This document shows positions 62,718 through 64,000 of a stretch of 64,000 nucleotides of DNA, one piece after another (the first letter of the stretch is position 1; each line of letters begins with the position of its first letter). The notes below the pieces were generated by a model. The model had not been told where the DNA came from, did no database searches, and saw nothing but the letters and a program-made list of their open reading frames with translations. Location: positions 1 to 64,000 of the forward strand of contig CALLFZ010000034.1 in assembly GCA_938010045.1 (NCBI GenBank). Reading direction: 5' to 3'. The stretch comes from an uncultured bacterium. Lineage in GTDB: Bacteria; Verrucomicrobiota; Kiritimatiellia; PWTM01. A program made the translations under genes and the position numbers.

Positions 62718-63566
62718 CTAGAGCAGGTCCGCAAAATGCCGCTGGGCACGCCGGAACACGAGCACCCCGACCCCGAGGATCACCGCGGGCCACGCGAGCG
62801 AGGCCGCGGAGGCCCAGCTCCACGGATACGCCGCGCCCTTCAGCAGACACGCCCGCGCCGCCGTGAACAGCGACATCAACGGATTCAACCAGAGCCACGG
62901 CGCCCAACCGGGCCGCGCCTGCACAACGGCGGAGGCGAACTCCAGGTCGTACATCACTGGGCTCACAAAAAACCAGGCGCTCAGAAGCACGCCGACCAAG
63001 TGCTGCGTATCGCGCAAGTGCACATGAGCGGCGGAGAGGATCAGGGCCAAACCCAGGTTCAGCGCTGTGAGCCCCGCCACGACCAGCGGCCAGGCCAGCC
63101 AACCGCGCAGGCTCCACTCCGCGCCGCCCAACGCCGCCAGCAGCACGGTCTGAACCACAACGCTGACCAGATATTGCACCAGGTGCGCCGCCACCGCCGA
63201 AGCGGGCAGTAGCATCCGTGGAAACAAGACCTTTTTCACGAGGTTCGCGTTCGACGTGACCGCGAGCATGCCGCCCTGCACGCACTGCGCGGTGTATTGC
63301 CATGCGAACACCCCCACCAGCACCCGCTCGATGGCCACGCGCTGCCCCGCGAGGATCCGAAGGAACACCGTGTAGATGCCAGCCATGAACAGCGGGACGA
63401 GCACCGCCCAGACAAACCCGACCACGGACCCCTTGTAGCGCCCCTTGAGCTCGCGGGCGACGAGCGCGCGAAACATGTCCCAACCCGCCCCCGTCCGCCA
63501 GGGCGACGGCGACACGCGCGCGCCACGCGGATCGTTCACCAGTACGGCACCCAGATCCACACTCAT
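62718..63566 (-). CDS. Polysaccharide ABC exporter permease (Wzm-like)
   Basis: 282 residues with the ABC-2 layout: a cytoplasmic amphipathic start (FRALVARELKGRYKGSVVGFVWAVLVPLFMAGIYTVF) and six hydrophobic segments, ending with FRRAQRHFADLL. It pairs with the ATPase downstream. ATG 63566 overlaps the stop of the GspM/PilO-like gene (ATGA), so the exporter is translationally linked to that gene, which is odd. Confidence 0.88.
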   Translation of the reverse strand: MSVDLGAVLVNDPRGARVSPSPWRTGAGWDMFRALVARELKGRYKGSVVGFVWAVLVPLFMAGIYTVFLRILAGQRVAIERVLVGVFAWQYTAQCVQGGMLAVTSNANLVKKVLFPRMLLPASAVAAHLVQYLVSVVVQTVLLAALGGAEWSLRGWLAWPLVVAGLTALNLGLALILSAAHVHLRDTQHLVGVLLSAWFFVSPVMYDLEFASAVVQARPGWAPWLWLNPLMSLFTAARACLLKGAAYPWSWASAASLAWPAVILGVGVLVFRRAQRHFADLL

Positions 63567-64000
63567 GGCCGCGCCGCCTCCTCGCGCCGCGCCGGCGACT
63601 CGAGCGTGAGCACTGCGCGCGCGCGCGTGGAGCCCGCGTCGAGCGCCTGCAGGCGCAGCGCCGATACGCGCCACGGTGGCCGGCTCGTCGCACACGCCTG
63701 CAGAAACGCCGACACGGCGTCCAGCGGAACGTCCGCCATGGCCAGGTCCACTTGTGTAATCCTCCAGTGCGCGTCGAGCGCGACCTCACGAGTGGCCGAG
63801 AGCACGGGCGGCGGCAAACCCGGAGCCGCGCCCGCAAACAAATCGAGCGGCGACCGTCCCGTCGGCGACGCGGCACAGGCCGAGTCCAACGCCCGTAGGT
63901 GCGGAGTATACCGTCGTGCGCTCTCCGCGATGCGGTCGAGTTCACGCAGATCCGCTCGAAGCGCTTCGCCGCGGGAGCGGCGCTCGGGCACCACCGCGAG
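63563..64000 (-). CDS. GspM/PilO-like protein, C-terminal part (cut by the window edge)
   Basis: At least 144 residues are visible and the frame stays open to the window edge, so the N-terminus and any membrane helix lie outside. The visible part starts with a helical, coiled-coil-like segment (ALRADLRELDRIAESARRY), then a beta-alpha-beta domain (ALDAHWRITQVDLAMADVPLDAVSAFLQACATSRPPWRVSALRLQALD) as in GspM or PilO ferredoxin-like domains of type II secretion or type IV pili. The stop overlaps the permease start. The assignment is by fold-like pattern only. Confidence 0.45.
   Translation of the reverse strand, partial: LAVVPERRSRGEALRADLRELDRIAESARRYTPHLRALDSACAASPTGRSPLDLFAGAAPGLPPPVLSATREVALDAHWRITQVDLAMADVPLDAVSAFLQACATSRPPWRVSALRLQALDAGSTRARAVLTLESPARREEAARP

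Overview
The window is GC-rich, densely coded DNA from a Gram-negative bacterium. The lipid A genes lpxI and lpxB, a TorF-type porin, an OmpA/TSP3 protein and a Wzm/Wzt-type exporter all imply an LPS outer membrane. LpxI rather than LpxH, a type III glutamine synthetase, a eukaryote-like Ser/Thr kinase, FHA/PEGA proteins and many secreted polysaccharide-active proteins (heparinase-like, GH127, GH5-like, DUF4832, sulfatase-like) point to the PVC superphylum, with a Kiritimatiellota, Lentisphaerota or Verrucomicrobiota relative most likely. That placement is inferred from family content only. No rRNA, tRNA, CRISPR array or intact transposase was seen.

Layout. 0.1-8.5 kb: a porin, a strong hairpin, then pyrG-carA-guaA-carB, a tightly coupled set of glutamine-dependent nucleotide enzymes. 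8.5-14.8 kb: an FtsB-like protein and adenosine deaminase (minus strand), then a lipoate ligase, a LacZ-type protein with its catalytic barrel missing, and a heparinase-like lyase. 14.8-20.3 kb: a kinase with a good promoter, followed by lpxI, a Gfo/Idh/MocA oxidoreductase and lpxB. 20.3-21.2 kb: a REP-like repeat cassette. 21.2-28.4 kb: a NifU-like protein and a minus-strand operon of GH127, an inactive-looking sulfatase, CutA, two CNNM/CBS membrane proteins and a NYN RNase. 28.5-35.7 kb: DUF192, PEGA lipoprotein, FHA membrane protein, OmpA/TSP3, a small membrane protein, BFN nuclease, galE and a broken DUF1648 gene. 35.7-43.2 kb: a large secreted discoidin-like protein, a pterin-binding enzyme, a second copy of the repeat cassette and a GH5-like hydrolase.

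43.2-51.5 kb is a nitrogen/energy cluster: glutamine synthetase III behind a sigma-54 promoter with upstream dyads, glutamine-dependent NAD synthetase, a NifA-like sigma-54 activator, and a protein joining a KaiC-like region to a PEP-synthase ATP-grasp domain. 51.6-53.6 kb is a STAS/SpoIIE-phosphatase partner-switch pair. 54.8-60.2 kb holds a RidA/chorismatase-like protein, a beta-propeller/di-haem cytochrome, a DUF4832 protein and a methyltransferase. The right edge carries a Wzt/Wzm-type ABC exporter coupled to a GspM/PilO-like gene cut by the window end. Two stretches (53.6-54.8 and 60.2-61.5 kb) look like decayed coding DNA.

Many neighbouring genes overlap by ATGA or GTGA, and these junctions settle several start codons. 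The most notable signals are the paired repeat cassettes, the LacZ internal deletion, the sulfatase pseudoenzyme and the sigma-54 control region of glnN.
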